DNA of 64,000 nt, taken from contig NC_063452.1 of the NCBI RefSeq assembly GCF_020379485.1, positions 54,279,377 to 54,343,376 on the forward strand, given 5' to 3'. The DNA is from Brassica napus (Eukaryota; Streptophyta; Magnoliopsida; Brassicales; Brassicaceae). Positions within the stretch are counted from its first letter, which is position 1; each line of letters begins with the position of its first letter. Below are positions 47,934-61,282 of the stretch, one piece after another. The translations under genes were made by a program, and so were the position numbers. The notes below the pieces were generated by a model, which was given only the letters and a program-made list of their open reading frames with translations, was not told the origin of the DNA and ran no database searches.

Positions 47934-48437
47934 ATGTGTCTTTTTTCGACGAACATACACTTTGATTATGATGGACATTATTCGAAGGCTGGAGATGATT
48001 ATGAATGGATTTCAACCGATGTTAGTTTGTATGTTATATCCTTTAAGACATCACCATTGGAGGAGATCACTTATTCATTATTGAAAGAGAGGATATGCAA
48101 GAAGATGAGAATAGATCCGTTAACGAAGAAGTTCAATTTGGGTTACATTCCATTGGTAGTGGAACCTAAGAGGCAATCATATATTTTGGATGATGAAGAT
48201 GTGTTTGTTTATCCAACATCAGTGGATAGAGAACAAAGAAGAAGTATTTTGCATGTGGAAGACATCCAAGAATTGTAAATAGTTCAAATAACCGAGCAAC
48301 TATCAAAAGTTGGAGAAAGCTCTTGTAGTAGGAATTATAGCGAGCGTGAGAGTGGATATGGAGAAGAAGATAATGTGGGCACTAGTTTGGAACACAATGA
48401 ACACCCCCAGAAGAAACATAAGAGGAGTAGGTTGTAA
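47934..48437 (+). pseudogene. MULE-associated N-terminal (PB1-like) domain protein
   Basis: After a good acceptor at 47930, the ATG at 47934 opens MCLFSTNIHFDYDGHYSKAG, with a predicted beta-rich domain continuing SPLEEITYSLLKERICKKM and LGYIPLVVEPKRQSYILDDE. This is the kind of N-terminal domain found ahead of MuDR transposases in Brassicaceae. A TAA at 48276-48278 ends it at 114 codons, but the same frame stays open for another 52 codons with a Ser/Glu-rich, then Lys/Arg-rich tail (QKKHKRSRL) to 48437. That stop therefore looks like a later nonsense change. No transposase catalytic domain follows. Confidence 0.45.
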
Positions 48438-49191
48438 ACCTTTTGCTTTCAGTTTTGATGTGAAGTAGGTTGTAAGCCTTTCACTTTCAGTTTTGATGTT
48501 TTTATCGTATGTGAACGTTGTGAGGTAAAATTTGTATTTGTGTGTTGTACAACCAAGTGAAACTTTTTTCCTTTACTGGTATAACTACGATAGGTAAACT
48601 GAGTAATATGATTGTAAATTCTAAACTTGTTAATAAGTCATGGAAGTAATAAGATTGTGATTTATTATTAAAATTATGATTTAATCAGAATTATAAATTT
48701 TTTATTTCATTGCTTGTTAGCAATCATTTAAGAAATACACTGAGCTCTCATAGCTTTTTCGTTAATACTCACCTCGTTACATTTAAAAATTTGCTAATGG
48801 TAGGAAATCAAGTTTATGTGTACATGATCGTATGAGAAATGAACCAAGGAAACATAATATAATTGGTATAACTATAAAATCAGTCATTCAAGTAGAGTAA
48901 AACTAATATAAATGGAAATAATTGAAAAGTACAACTTTGATGTTTTCTGTAAAACTAAAAACTTGGTGAAACTCCGACCACGAAAATCCTTGGATAAAAT
49001 TTCCCGCCCAGCTTTTTGAATTTTGAATTTCCCTCTTCCTAATTTTATAAAACCCCAAAATCGTTTAATCGAAGTATTAAAGACCTTTTTTTTTTGTTTT
49101 CCCCATTCGCTATCTTCTCCTTTCTCTCTCTTCCCTAATTTATCTCTCTCCCATTCGAACTCCCCCCAACCCCGAGAGAGAAATAGTGGAG
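48438..49191. other. Gap between the two MULE-type genes
   Basis: AT-rich. The end is CT-rich (49085-49160), probably the leader of the GRF gene. No transposase core was recognised. Confidence 0.45.
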
Positions 49192-49664
49192 ATGTCCGCT
49201 TCATCTTCCACGACCGGTGGTCGGAGACAAGTACGAACTCCGGGAATACCTAGTAAGTGTTGGTGCGGGGTGGGCATCACCGAGCTCATCTCCAAAACCA
49301 ATCAAAACTCATATCGCCGGTATTATCAGTGTATCTGCGGCGTCGCTAAGGGTACATCCGTTTAGCTTTTGTTATTGAAGGCTTACTCGTTCTTCTTTTA
49401 ATTGGTACATTTAATCCGTTGTAGCTTGAGAACGACAATCACGTCTTCAAATGGATTGATGAAGCTTTCACCGATGAGATACAACAGTTGGAAAACCAAG
49501 TTCGAATGCTAAAAGAAGAAGTTCAATTTCTCAAAGCAACAAGAAGGAGTGAAAGTGAACTCAGTGAAGGTCCCAAAATAATGGAGCCCAAGATAAAGAT
49601 ATCAGGAGGTTGTGTTATTCTTGCTGTCGTTTTAGTTCTAGGAATTAAGATGTACAAGAAGTAA
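49192..49664 (+). pseudogene. Second GRF zinc finger / coiled coil / membrane-anchor gene, splice donor damaged
   Basis: Exon 1 (49192-about 49350) has a Ser/Thr start and a GRF finger (SKCWCGVGITELISKTNQNS, then YRRYYQCICG). Exon 2 (49425-49664) starts LENDNHVFKWIDEA, continues as a coiled coil (EIQQLENQVRMLKEEVQFLK) and ends in one hydrophobic segment (CVILAVVLVLGIKMYKK). Order, intron position and the LENDNH block match the gene inside the first MULE (3758-4348). At the expected donor the sequence is AAG|GGTACA: using the only GT shifts frame into a stop, and no splicing also meets a stop five codons on. The gene is probably broken by a one-base gain. GRF function is inferred as nucleic-acid binding. 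Confidence 0.6.
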
Positions 49665-50085
49665 TTCCTAAGAGACTTCCAGCTACTTTCTGTTTTTTTC
49701 TAAGTTTTTTGTAAGTTTCTCCTAAGTTATGCGAAGTTGGATAACTATGTAGTTTGATCTATCGAAAAAGTTTCTATAATTTTTACGATGTTAGACACTT
49801 GAGGAAGTGAAAGTAACACAAAGTCTGACCTATTTAAACGAAAACGAATTTCAACTTTGTCTAAATTTTACAAAGTTGGACAATTGATTAAGTGAAAACA
49901 CAAATTTTTACCAGTTTATACGAGCACGAACTTGTTGTTCATCAATTTTTTTCGAAGTTGGAAAATTGAAAAAGGTAAAACCACGATGTTTCACCAACAT
50001 TTGACATAGTTTCACCAACATTTAAACAAAGTTTCACCTAGTTTAAGACAAGTACGAAGATGGAGAACATTGAGAACAACAAGAT
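49665..50085. other. AT-rich spacer, no gene seen
   Basis: Short recurring phrases such as 'agtttcacc' and 'acaaagttgga' give it a weakly repetitive look. No coding frame supported. Confidence 0.4.
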
Positions 50086-51291
50086 TTACAAAAGACCTAC
50101 AACCCCATATCGCTGAACATAAGGGTCACTGCATAGTAGAGACTGTCTGAACTCCTCAACCTCCAGCAAGCGCGGATTGAACCTGAAGTCAGATAATCCA
50201 CCCTCTGTCTCAAGCCATAGATCAGGATGACCAAAATAACTTGTGTAAATGAGTTTAGTAAACGTTTTACTCAACTATCACGTTTAAAACTAGACACATA
50301 AACTACACTTACTCAAAAATTTCCAGACCCTCCACATCTTAAGGACCACAATCACCTGTCCACGACCCTTCATGTTTTCAAGACCATCCCGGAAGGCATA
50401 AGCATGAGTGCCAGTTGCCACACATTTTATCTGACTGTCACTATTCAGAATAAAAATAGGTGCGTCAATTACAATATAGATAAATTTTGCTTTGATCATA
50501 TGTTACTTTCTACTTGCATGTTGTCCGTTATGTAAAACACCATCCTTGGACTTGCAAGGTCATCGAAATGGACTTCCGTGTTGAAGACCACTCCCATTGT
50601 GTCTACCAGATAAGTGTTACGTTTTTCTTAGTTTCATAAATTTAGACAATCTAAATCACTTACTTATACATAGTTATATTTTTAATACATTAAAGCTATA
50701 CAAAGTTCCGAATCCAAGACATGCGACTGTTGCGGTTACTAACATCTAAATATGTGAATATATTTTAATTCTAGCAGCATTCATACATATGAGATAGTTT
50801 CGGTCCCTGTGGTCCATGTGAGGGATTGCATGGATGTTCTTGAAGTCCATGAAAAGCCGATTGGCTAGAGGATCGATGATGTGGACTTGCGTATTGCGCA
50901 TAGCAGATAGATTGAACCGATAGTTAGTTGCCTGGAAACCTGGATAGGAACGGTTAACTTCTACTCGAAAGATTTCCACCCATTTTCCCTCTTGCTTCTC
51001 TTGGCCTCGAAACCTATCAGAATTCCCATAAATGGTCATCTCCATCTTGGTTCCCTACATAAATAAAGTACAAGGATCAAGTTTTTATTTTTCACGGTTA
51101 CATGTTATTAGAAACTCGAGAGATGATGATTTAACACGTACCTCTTCATCTGCTAGGACATATTTATAGAATTGTCCACTGCTGGTAACATAGGAATAAA
51201 AAGGGTAGATCCTGTGTATTTTGACTCTGAAACGCCAAGACGTCATCTTAGGGTTATAAGAAACTTCAGAAAGTTTATTGTAGTGTGTCAT
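50086..51291 (-). CDS. Replication protein A-like OB-fold protein (DUF223 type)
   Basis: Minus-strand exons: 51291-51142 (MTHYNKLSEVSYNPKMTSWR; YVLADEE), 51054-about 50787 (GTKMEMTIYGNSDRFRGQEK; NRSYPGFQATNYRFNLSAMR; IHAIPHM), about 50605-50515 (VDTMGVVFNTEVHFDDLASP), about 50450-50325 (IKCVATGTHAYAFRDGLENM) and about 50235-50086. This matches RPA1-like proteins: a DUF223 OB fold, then a second OB fold starting at a 'DTMGVV' strand. RPA binds single-stranded DNA. This subfamily is expanded in Brassicaceae and often linked to Helitrons. The third domain with the zinc ribbon is missing, and joins after exon 2 are approximate, so it may be a truncated gene. Confidence 0.6.
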
Positions 51292-51536
51292 CTTGATTGT
51301 TGAGAGAGGAGATGATGAATCCTTTCTTTGCTTTTCTTTTTGGTGAATTTTGCGGAGAAATGTTATATCCGGACTGAAGGGGACGATTTAACTTACTGTG
51401 GTGGAGTTTAAATACAATGGTAATGATAATTGTAGACGGTGTAGTGTTGTGGCGTTTAAATGCAAGTGTAATTATTATTATAAGAGACTTTTTCATGCGA
51501 GACAGGTAGTTATTTCGCGGAGTCCATCATTGTCAT

Positions 51537-52740
51537 TAATTACAGGTTTTTTCTCAATCTAAATACTAACATTTACATTTATTATCTCTTATATTGCTAG
51601 TTTCTGTTATTAAATATATCCACTAAGTATAATAAGTTTTGGATACTAATCATTTCTATCAAAATATAACAATATACTGTCTAAATTTCGCTAAGTTTTA
51701 CATAGTTTCAAATATTTATACAATCTAAATTGTTACGTTTTTCTTAGTTTCATAAATTTAGACAATCTAAATAACTCAGTTTCACTTACTTATACATAGT
51801 TATAAATCTTAATAAATTAAAGTTATACAAATTTCCAAATTCCAAACATGCGACTGTTACAATCAGAAGGCGTGTGAGAGAAGTCTTGCTTTCTCGGGGA
51901 GTCAATCAAATCACCCTTAAATGGACACGCCGCTGCGTGAATCATTAATTACAGGATTTTTCTCAAACTAAATATTAACTTTTTCATTTATTATCTCATA
52001 TACTGCTAGTTTCTGTCATTAAATATATCCACTAAGTATAGTAATTTTTGGATACTGATCATATCTTCCAAAATATAACAATATATTATCTAAATTTCGT
52101 TAAGTTTTACATAGTTTCAAATATTTATACAATCTAAATTGTTACGTGTTTCTTAGTTTCATAAATTTAGCAGTCTAAATCACTTAGTTTCACTTACTTA
52201 TGCATTTTCATATCTTAATAAATTAAAGTTATACAAAATTCCAGTTCCAATTCCAAGAGATGCGACTGTAGGAGAGAAAAGTCGTGTCTTCTGAACTCGT
52301 GTCTCGTCGCGCCGTCTCCCCTTAAATGGAAGAGTTACAACTTGTAGAATAGTTGGGGTGATAAATCGATAATTAAATAACATGAAATAAAGTTACAAAA
52401 TATTAGCATTTTCATTTATTATTTCGGATGCTATTTCTAGCAAATTATAACAATATAATATGTCATTTTCTTAACGTTTTACATAGTTTCATATATTGAG
52501 ACAATCTAAATTTTTAAAATTGTGCTTAGTTTCATGAATTTAGATAATCTAAATCAGTTACTTTCACTTACTTATACACAGTTATATATCTTTATCGATT
52601 AGAGTTTTTCAAAGTTTCAAATCCAACCCATGCGCTCTCAGAAGTCATGTCTTCTGAACTCGTGTCTTCTCGAGGCGTCTATCAAATCACCCTTAAGTGG
52701 GGTAATAAATAGTCAGTTTATACTTTTCTCTACACGTCAG
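51537..52740. repeat. Tandem repeats of about 400 bp, three units plus an outlying part
   Basis: Units start near 51537, 51946 and 52385. Each runs through 'aatatatccactaagtata', 'acatagtttcaaatattta', 'cttagtttcataaatttag', 'cacttacttatacatagtt' and 'aaacatgcgactgt', then a GC-richer segment with 'caaatcacccttaaatgg'. The third unit is more diverged. Another piece (50610-50735) lies inside an intron of the RPA-like gene. No coding capacity. Confidence 0.75.
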
Positions 52741-52864
52741 TTGAACTTCCATACTACGTGTATTTCGGTTAGAGGATCATCTCCATTATAAAAGGGTTTA
52801 TCACCTTCTCCAAATAAGTAAAACGAAAATCTTTCCATTTAGTTGATTAAACAAATATCTCTCC

Positions 52865-53515
52865 ATGTCGAACTGTAACTTGGCTTCTCTCCCTCCTTTC
52901 ATGCTTTATAAGATTCTCTCAAAGGTAGCAACAAGCCATCTCCGGGACTTCGGTAGTGCAAGAATTGCTTTCTCCGGGTTCAATCAAATTGGCAGAGAAG
53001 AATACTTATACTGATCTGCAGATCTCTTTAACTTGAATGACTGGATTGATGAGGCTAATGCTTTAAGGACATTCAGGCTTAGGTGCTACCAAGCCGGTAA
53101 TCTAGAGGCCATCTACATCCGAGGTATGTATGAGTTCTTTGTCCTCCATTTACTTGATGAAGGAAGGGAAAAAATCCGTCTTGCTGGTGAGAGAGGATTG
53201 TTGTGGGCCAAGTATGTAGATGGAATGCTGAACTTAGCGTTTAGTGTTGATGCTAGAGTATTTGTTCACAACTATCCTAGCTTTAGTCGTGAATTTGTTG
53301 AACAGATGAATTACATGATCACGACTTCGGTATCCTCAGGCCATTGGGGTTACGAAAAACCTGAGGTGTTTATGTCTCTACTGGAAAGAATAAATCCCAA
53401 CGTCTCACATGATTGTTGGTGCTCCGCAGTAATAGAACCGGTGTTTGTAGTCTCCTTATATGGATCTAGAACACGGTGGACATGCAATAGTTGTTTCTGG
53501 CAATGTGCAGCTTGA
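52865..53515 (+). pseudogene. F-box-like gene (At2g35280 group) with one internal stop
   Basis: The frame from the ATG at 52865 begins MSNCNLASLPPFMLYKILSK, a short F-box-like start, and stays open except for a TGA at 53012-53014 after codon 49. It then continues through LRCYQAGNLEAIYIRGMYEF, a helical repeat stretch (LHLLDEGREKIRLAGERGLL) and a Cys-rich end (CWCSAVIEP; CNSCFWQCAA). This layout is typical of a Brassicaceae-expanded family of F-box proteins with Sel1-like helices. One nonsense codon separates it from an intact 216-codon frame. Starting at 53033 would leave out the F-box. Confidence 0.6.
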
Positions 53516-54750
53516 GACTTCTGCAATGATATTCACTTGACCGCTAGCCACTGGCCAATTGAAGATTAGTTGTGTGTTTATGAGTTACGGCATGTACTTT
53601 TTATCTATTTTTACTAGGTTTATGTAAAATATATTTCATATAATATAATGTCTCTAGTTTTTCTCTATAAAGTAATTTTTATTTATTTTAACTTCAATAA
53701 ATATATCATTAACAACACTGTCTCCATAAAAAAACATAATGTAAATTTAAAAGATACAATCAAAACTAGTTGAAATTTTGCAAATCAAAAAGTGCGACTT
53801 AGTTTAATTTAGAATAACTTTGTAATTGATGCCGTCTATATTAGTCGCAGTCTTATACGCTGTACAGTTACACCAAGATTTACAATTACACCAAGTCGTA
53901 CAAAGTTTTCGAAAGTTATGAAGAAAGAAATCCGAATTTTATGGGTCAGGTCTGGATGATCCGCGAAATGGTCCTGGTTGGGTTGTAAATATGCAAATTT
54001 CTATTAGTGCCATGGTCTTTTAATAATTTTTCGAATTTAATTAAAGATTTATCTATTTTCTAATTCGGGCAGCTTCGAACAGATAATCCCGTTGACTAGA
54101 TTAATTCTTCTTACTTAATCCAACATGATCAATTCATATGGTTTAATTGATCTTTTCCCATTTTCCGAATCATTCGTGTTTTGTCTACCCATTCGATGAC
54201 TCGATAAGTCAAAACAAAAACGTGAAAACCTTCATTTCAAATTTTGAAAACACAATTTTATAGCGGTATTAATTAATACATATGTAAGTTACTAAACATA
54301 GAAAAAAACATTAAAGACTCATAACATGTGCAATCTTTAGAGGATTATCGTTCCCGGACTGTCACTTGCACAATATCCTAATAAATATAAACTCAATAAA
54401 TAGTTAAACAACTAACCCAAAGAAGATCGATTTAGTTGGTTAAGGTCTATTTTCAACCCCTACCATTACCAATACCATAAATCGAAAATTCATAAATCAT
54501 TTTTAAATTCAATTCCCGTTTTTAACAAATCCGAAAATTGGATTATAGATAAAACGAGAAATGAATCACATTTTTTAAAACCCCCCGAAATTGAATGAAA
54601 GTAACAAAGTAACGGCTAAACCGGTCAGTTCGGTTTGGGTTTTCAGAAGATTCCTAAACCCGGTATGATACACAAACCGGGTAATAAAAATATCTAAGAC
54701 CCGCCAGATCGAATCTCATGTATATTGTCTAATCACAGTACCTAAGGCAG
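53516..54750. other. AT-rich upstream region of the plus-strand tubulin
   Basis: No gene supported. The last ~200 bp share only short islands with the upstream region of the other tubulin. Confidence 0.5.
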
Positions 54751-54837
54751 GCTGTCACAAATTTAGCGGACCCCAACCAATTATAGAAATCCCCTTCGAT
54801 AAATAATCACTCAAACCAAAAGTAATCAAAAAGAAGA

Positions 54838-54893
54838 TCTCGCCTCCCTCCTCCCTCCTCCCTCCTCCCTCCTCCATCTCCCTCCTCCTCCGA
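54838..54893. repeat. CTCCCTC-type microsatellite in the tubulin leader
   Basis: Seven or more head-to-tail CTCCCTC/CCTCCCT units lie 45-100 bp before the ATG. The other tubulin has only a short CTCCTCCTCC at this place. Confidence 0.9.
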
Positions 54894-54937
54894 AGCAGAC
54901 GATCGAAGACAATTAGGGTTTCTACCGTGAGCGTAAG

Positions 54938-56620
<1,683 letters not shown>

Positions 56621-57478
56621 CCACTTTCTTCTCTCAAGCAATGAACAACCAAAAATGTGTTTTTTTTTAACTTATGATTCTTGTTGGTTACATGTTTGTT
56701 TTATCTTGTACAATTTTCGTTGCACTTCCTGTTTATTTTTTAAAAAATCTTGCTTCAATTCATTGGTAAAGCGACCATTGTGAGTTACACCAGAGTTCAT
56801 CATCAAAAGCTTTTGTTGTACAAAACTTTCTTCTTCATCTTCTTGCAAGTGTAAAATATTATCCATCGGAAATATGTTATACGGCCATGTAGTGTCAAGT
56901 GTGTTACCTCTTTTTTTGTTATAAAAACTTGATATACTAATCAAGAGGAGTCAAGTAGAAAAATACCTCCTCGAAAAGCCAAAAGAAGAATAAATATGTT
57001 GATGTGTTTCTTTTTTCCTTCTTCCCTATAATTGTAACACAGTCAGAACTCAGAAGCGTTATTGTTGAATATGGCTTTTTGTATAATGGCATCAACATTA
57101 TCAATCTGCAACGTAATATAGCTCTACTGGTCCACTAGCTCCTACGGCGTGCAAAATGCCAAAAAAGTCTCGTATTTAACAAATAAAAATACAAACAAAA
57201 ATGTAAATTCAAAATTAAGAATTTTATTGGACCAGAAAAAAAATAAAAAAAAACCAACAAATTTCAATTTTCATTAATTAAAAAGTTAGAAATCGAGGTC
57301 CTATTTATTTTTGAAAATGGATTAAATATCTTAACGAGAGACTTAAGTGAATGCTTGATACAAATTAAAATTAGACCAAGATTCAGATCTCAAACGAAGC
57401 AATATCCACAATTAAAAAAACAATCCAAAGGGTTAAGTTCAGTTAGGTGGGTGGTACTGTTTAATCTAAACTTACTAC
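56621..57478. other. Tubulin 3' UTR and intergenic DNA
   Basis: The first ~200 bp are recognisably homologous to, but diverged from, the 3' region of the other tubulin (40440-40642, reversed). The rest is AT-rich with no gene seen. Confidence 0.6.
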
Positions 57479-57486
57479 TATATAAA
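57479..57486 (+). promoter_or_regulatory. TATA box of the mitochondrial carrier gene
   Basis: TATATAAAAG lies about 140 bp before the ATG at 57619, followed by a CT-rich leader. Confidence 0.6.
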
Positions 57487-57618
57487 AGCCTTAAGCTTTT
57501 ACTTCTTCGCTTCCTCTCCACCAAGTGTGCGTATCTTTCTCCGCCTATCTCTTTCCTCTCCGCGGAATCTCTTCTTCTCGTTTCGAGTCCGTACGATCCC
57601 CAAAAACAAAAAGCAGAG

Positions 57619-59252
57619 ATGGCGGAAGAGAAGAAAGTCGCTCCGATTGGTGTCTGGACCGCCGTGAAGCCCTTCGTCAATGGCGGAGCCTCCGGTATGC
57701 TCGCTACTTGCGTTATCCAGCCGATTGACATGATCAAGGTACGTTAATGCCTCTCTCAGTCTCTCAGATCTGGTTTTTGGTTCGCTAACTCGTTTGTGTG
57801 TGTGAGCTCTTTGTTATTAAAATGTTTAGATGAATGTGTTTGTTTAGTTCAGATCTGGATTTTGATTAGAGTTACGCTCTTAGGTGCATCACAATTTATG
57901 TTAGTTTACATAATGAGATGATTGAGACATGTGCTTTTTGTGTGGTGGTGGTGAAGGTGAGGATTCAACTAGGTCAGGGATCTGCAGTCAGTGTGACCAA
58001 GAACATGTTGAAGAATGATGGTATTGGTGCTTTCTACAAGGTATAAAGAATTTCTTTTTTTTTTTTAATTTAGATCTATCTTGATTCATTTTACTTTGGT
58101 GTTTCTGTTATTGAAGCTTATTTAACAGTTACTTATATGTGTGTTCATGTGGTTGATCTGTAATCCAAACAATCTTTTCTCTGTCTTGCTATGAAGAAGA
58201 TGTTTTCTGATCTTATTAATTTTTTTTTACTCTCCAATAGGGATTGTCTGCTGGTTTGCTGAGGCAAGCAACTTACACCACAGCTCGTCTTGGATCCTTC
58301 AAGTAAGTTAATATGTTCTTGAGCCCATCTAGATGAATGTTTTTTCTTTATTGCGTTATGTACTAATCAAAAAGTTGTCATTTATGAATTATTATCAGGA
58401 TGCTGACTGCAAAAGCAATTGAAGCTAACGACGGGAAGCCGCTACCTCTGTACCAGAAGGCTCTATGTGGTCTGACAGCTGGTGCGATTGGTGCTTGCGT
58501 TGGTAGTCCAGCCGATTTGGCGCTTATCAGAATGCAAGCTGATAACACCTTGCCGTTAGCTCAGCGCAGGAACTACACCAATGCGTTCCATGCGCTTTAC
58601 CGTATCAGCGCGGATGAAGGGGTTTTGGCGCTCTGGAAAGGTTGTGGTCCCACTGTGGTCAGAGCTATGGCTTTGAACATGGGGATGCTTGCGTCTTATG
58701 ATCAAAGTGCTGAATACATGAGAGATAATCTCGGTCTTGGGGAGACTTCTACGGTCGTAGGTAAAGCTTCTCTTCCGAATCTAAGACTAGTTTAGAGTAG
58801 TTCTGCACTAGACTTTCACAAGGTCTGTGAGTTTGATGGTTGTGTGTGATTGTTGTGTCCCTTTGGTAGGAGCAAGTGCTGTTTCGGGATTCTGCGCTGC
58901 GGCTTGCAGTCTTCCATTTGACTTTGTCAAAACGCAGATCCAGAAGATGCAACCTGACGCTCAGGGGAAGTATCCATACACGGGTTCGCTTGACTGTGCA
59001 ATGCAAACCTTGAAGTCAGGAGGACCTCTTAAATTCTACACAGGTTTCCCTGTTTACTGCGTCAGGATCGCCCCTCACGTCATGGTAATAGAATAGCCAT
59101 CTTTTCACTCTTTTATCAGTGCTATCTTAAGACTCAGTTCAGGATTGTCTCTGAGATGTTTGATGATGATCGTGTTTTTTTTTTTTTTTTGGCAGATGAC
59201 ATGGATCTTCCTGAACCAGATTACAAAGTTTCAAAAGACCATTGGTCTGTGA
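57619..59252 (+). CDS. DTC: Mitochondrial dicarboxylate/tricarboxylate carrier
   Basis: An inner-membrane antiporter exchanging 2-oxoglutarate, malate and other dicarboxylates for citrate-type tricarboxylates. Six exons (57619-57738, 57957-58040, 58241-58302, 58399-58760, 58870-59084, 59196-59252) read in frame to roughly 298 residues, standard for the carrier family. The three repeats each show the carrier signature Px[D/E]xx[K/R]: QPIDMIKVRIQLG, SPADLALIRMQ and LPFDFVKTQIQ. The start MAEEKKVAPIGVWTAVKPFV has no cleavable presequence, as usual for carriers. It corresponds to Arabidopsis At5g19760. No breaks; the second-repeat motif has Leu-Ile-Arg in the basic position, as in the family. Confidence 0.92.
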
Positions 59253-59752
59253 GCTTCAAGCATTGTGAAGTGCGCGCTGAGAATAAGTTGAAAACGAAAA
59301 CACAATTGGAATTGTGTTAGATTTGCTTTTTATTCAATATACATGATCGCATGCCTTAACGCATTATTGGGAAGTGTTTGAGACTTTAATATTTTTGTTG
59401 TTGTTGAGGATCGTTTTGGTCTGGCAAATTTAAAAAATTTCCTTATGAATTGTTTTTTTAAAAGAAACACAATCCTGAGATCTGAATGAACTATAAAAGT
59501 GACCAATGCATTGATATAACTATTTGGAAACTGGTTACTCAGCTTGGTTAATAAACATGAAAGGTTGATTTGGGGAAGCAAAACGTTTAAATAGGAAGCT
59601 TGTTTCTACATCCATAAAAATGTCAAGTGCAGAGATTCCATGTATTTAGTTTGAAACATCAAACATTTGCATCAGCAGACAAGCAATCTGTCCCCAAAAC
59701 TCTGCCGATTACAAACCAACAACACATGTAGCTTTAGTGAACGAAAACATTC
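59253..59752. other. Convergent 3' UTRs of the carrier and Mpv17 genes
   Basis: About 500 bp with no further gene. Both genes end here and point at each other. Confidence 0.6.
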
Positions 59753-61282
59753 CTACTTTGGCACAACCTCTTTGTGAGCTTTGAATGATAAGATCACATT
59801 CCAAGCCAAAGCCACTACGTTGGAAGCCAGTACCTGCAATTCAAATACAAGATATTGATTTATCCTCGAATCCAGTGAACAAACTTAAAATGAATGGTGA
59901 ACGAACTGTATTTTAATAATCAAACCTGGAAGTTTTGTGGAACAAATCTGAAGTTAAGAAACTGAAACGGTATCCATAGCTGCCAATTCGCTACCACTGC
60001 ACCAGTCCACTCCTACACAACCACCAATTCATGGATTCAATCAGAACGCCGATAAAATAATACAAAGTATAAAAACTTTGGATTCCGGAAAAAAAAAAAT
60101 GCTTTTGATGATCCAAACCTGCTTTAGCTTCGGTATGACATTTGATGGTTTTCCTTCAAGTGTCACAACAGCTGATAAGAAAACTCCAACAAAAACTGGA
60201 GCAAAAACAAACTGCAAAACCAAAGAAAAAACAATTGGTGTTAACACAAAGGGAACAAGATAGAAACATAAAAGGTTGGTCGGAGAACAGGAAAAACTTG
60301 CTACCTGGTCAAGTAAAAGTCGCAAAACTGCGCCTGATAATCCAGAAGCCGTCACCACTTTGCTCAAATACAAGTACCTAATGAAGTTACGAGATTTCAG
60401 AGAGCAAGTATAAGTATTAGATCCAACAAATGCATAAGTCTCATCAAATGAGCAACCATTTAGCAGGAAAGTAATATAGCTTTGACACTATATACAACAC
60501 AGAGAAAGTTAACATGTAATCAATAAGAGATGCAAGAAAAATACCAGAAGTGCAATGCTGGACCGACAAGCCCGAAGCCCAAGATGGTAAACGTGAGTGT
60601 CCTCTTCTTGTCCAGAGATGAGGTCTTATTGATTGTAAGCTGAAACCCAAGATCAACAAGGATAAGCAATCTTAAGTTTTGAATAAGAGGTTATATATGA
60701 ACATTAAGAACCCAAGCTTGAAAGTGAGAATCAAACAAACACACTACCTGACAGATCAAATCACCAATGAGGGTCAAAAGTGCTGATGTCACAGATTTTG
60801 TCAAAACAGGATAATCCGAGAGGAGAGCCAAGTACCTGAAGCACCAGACAGAACCAAGCCAAAACATAACACAGTGTATTAATAGGCTTACTCGAACTCG
60901 CGTTTGAAAGAAACAATCTTTACACAATAGAGAGGAGGAATACAAAAGATATTTACCATGAGAGAAACGACCACTTGTTTCCGTTTCCGCCGCTATCTTC
61001 CCCTCCACCGCCGGAACTATCACCCCCTGAACCACCAATTCCGCCGGAACCACCTGAACCTCCACCTGACACCGAAGAGACCCGACCCAGATGCCCAAAC
61101 CCAGGCCCAGAACGACCAGACCAATTGATACGAGCAGAATTCAGTGAACCATGTTTGTAACCAAACGAAAGAGCCCTGCTTGAACCATCTCCGGTTAAAA
61201 TCTTTCGATTGTGATTACCGGAAACACCAAGAGAACTGAAAGTGAATGGTGTTCTCCGGGTGAAAGTGGTGCCGCTGAGCAT
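59753..61282 (-). CDS. Mpv17/PMP22 family membrane protein
   Basis: Seven exons on the minus strand: 61282-60957, 60835-60748, 60639-60545, 60377-60305, 60211-60119, 60012-59926 and 59833-59753. The protein starts with a Ser/Arg-rich organelle-targeting-like region (MLSGTTFTRRTPFTFSSLGV) and a Gly/Ser linker (about residues 73-100). The Mpv17 domain follows: YPVLTKSVTSALLTLIGDLI, GFGLVGPALHFWY, then EWTGAVVANWQLWIPFQFLN (the family WxxWPxxQxxNF-like signature, with Ile for Trp) and a last helix. Family members are small inner-membrane or peroxisomal channel-like proteins. The order matches Arabidopsis At5g19750. It is intact; plastid or mitochondrial targeting cannot be decided here. Confidence 0.88.

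Noticed and set aside
60975..61160. Pro-rich plus-strand frame resembling a cell-wall protein
   Set aside because: It is the complement of the Gly/Ser linker of the Mpv17 gene.
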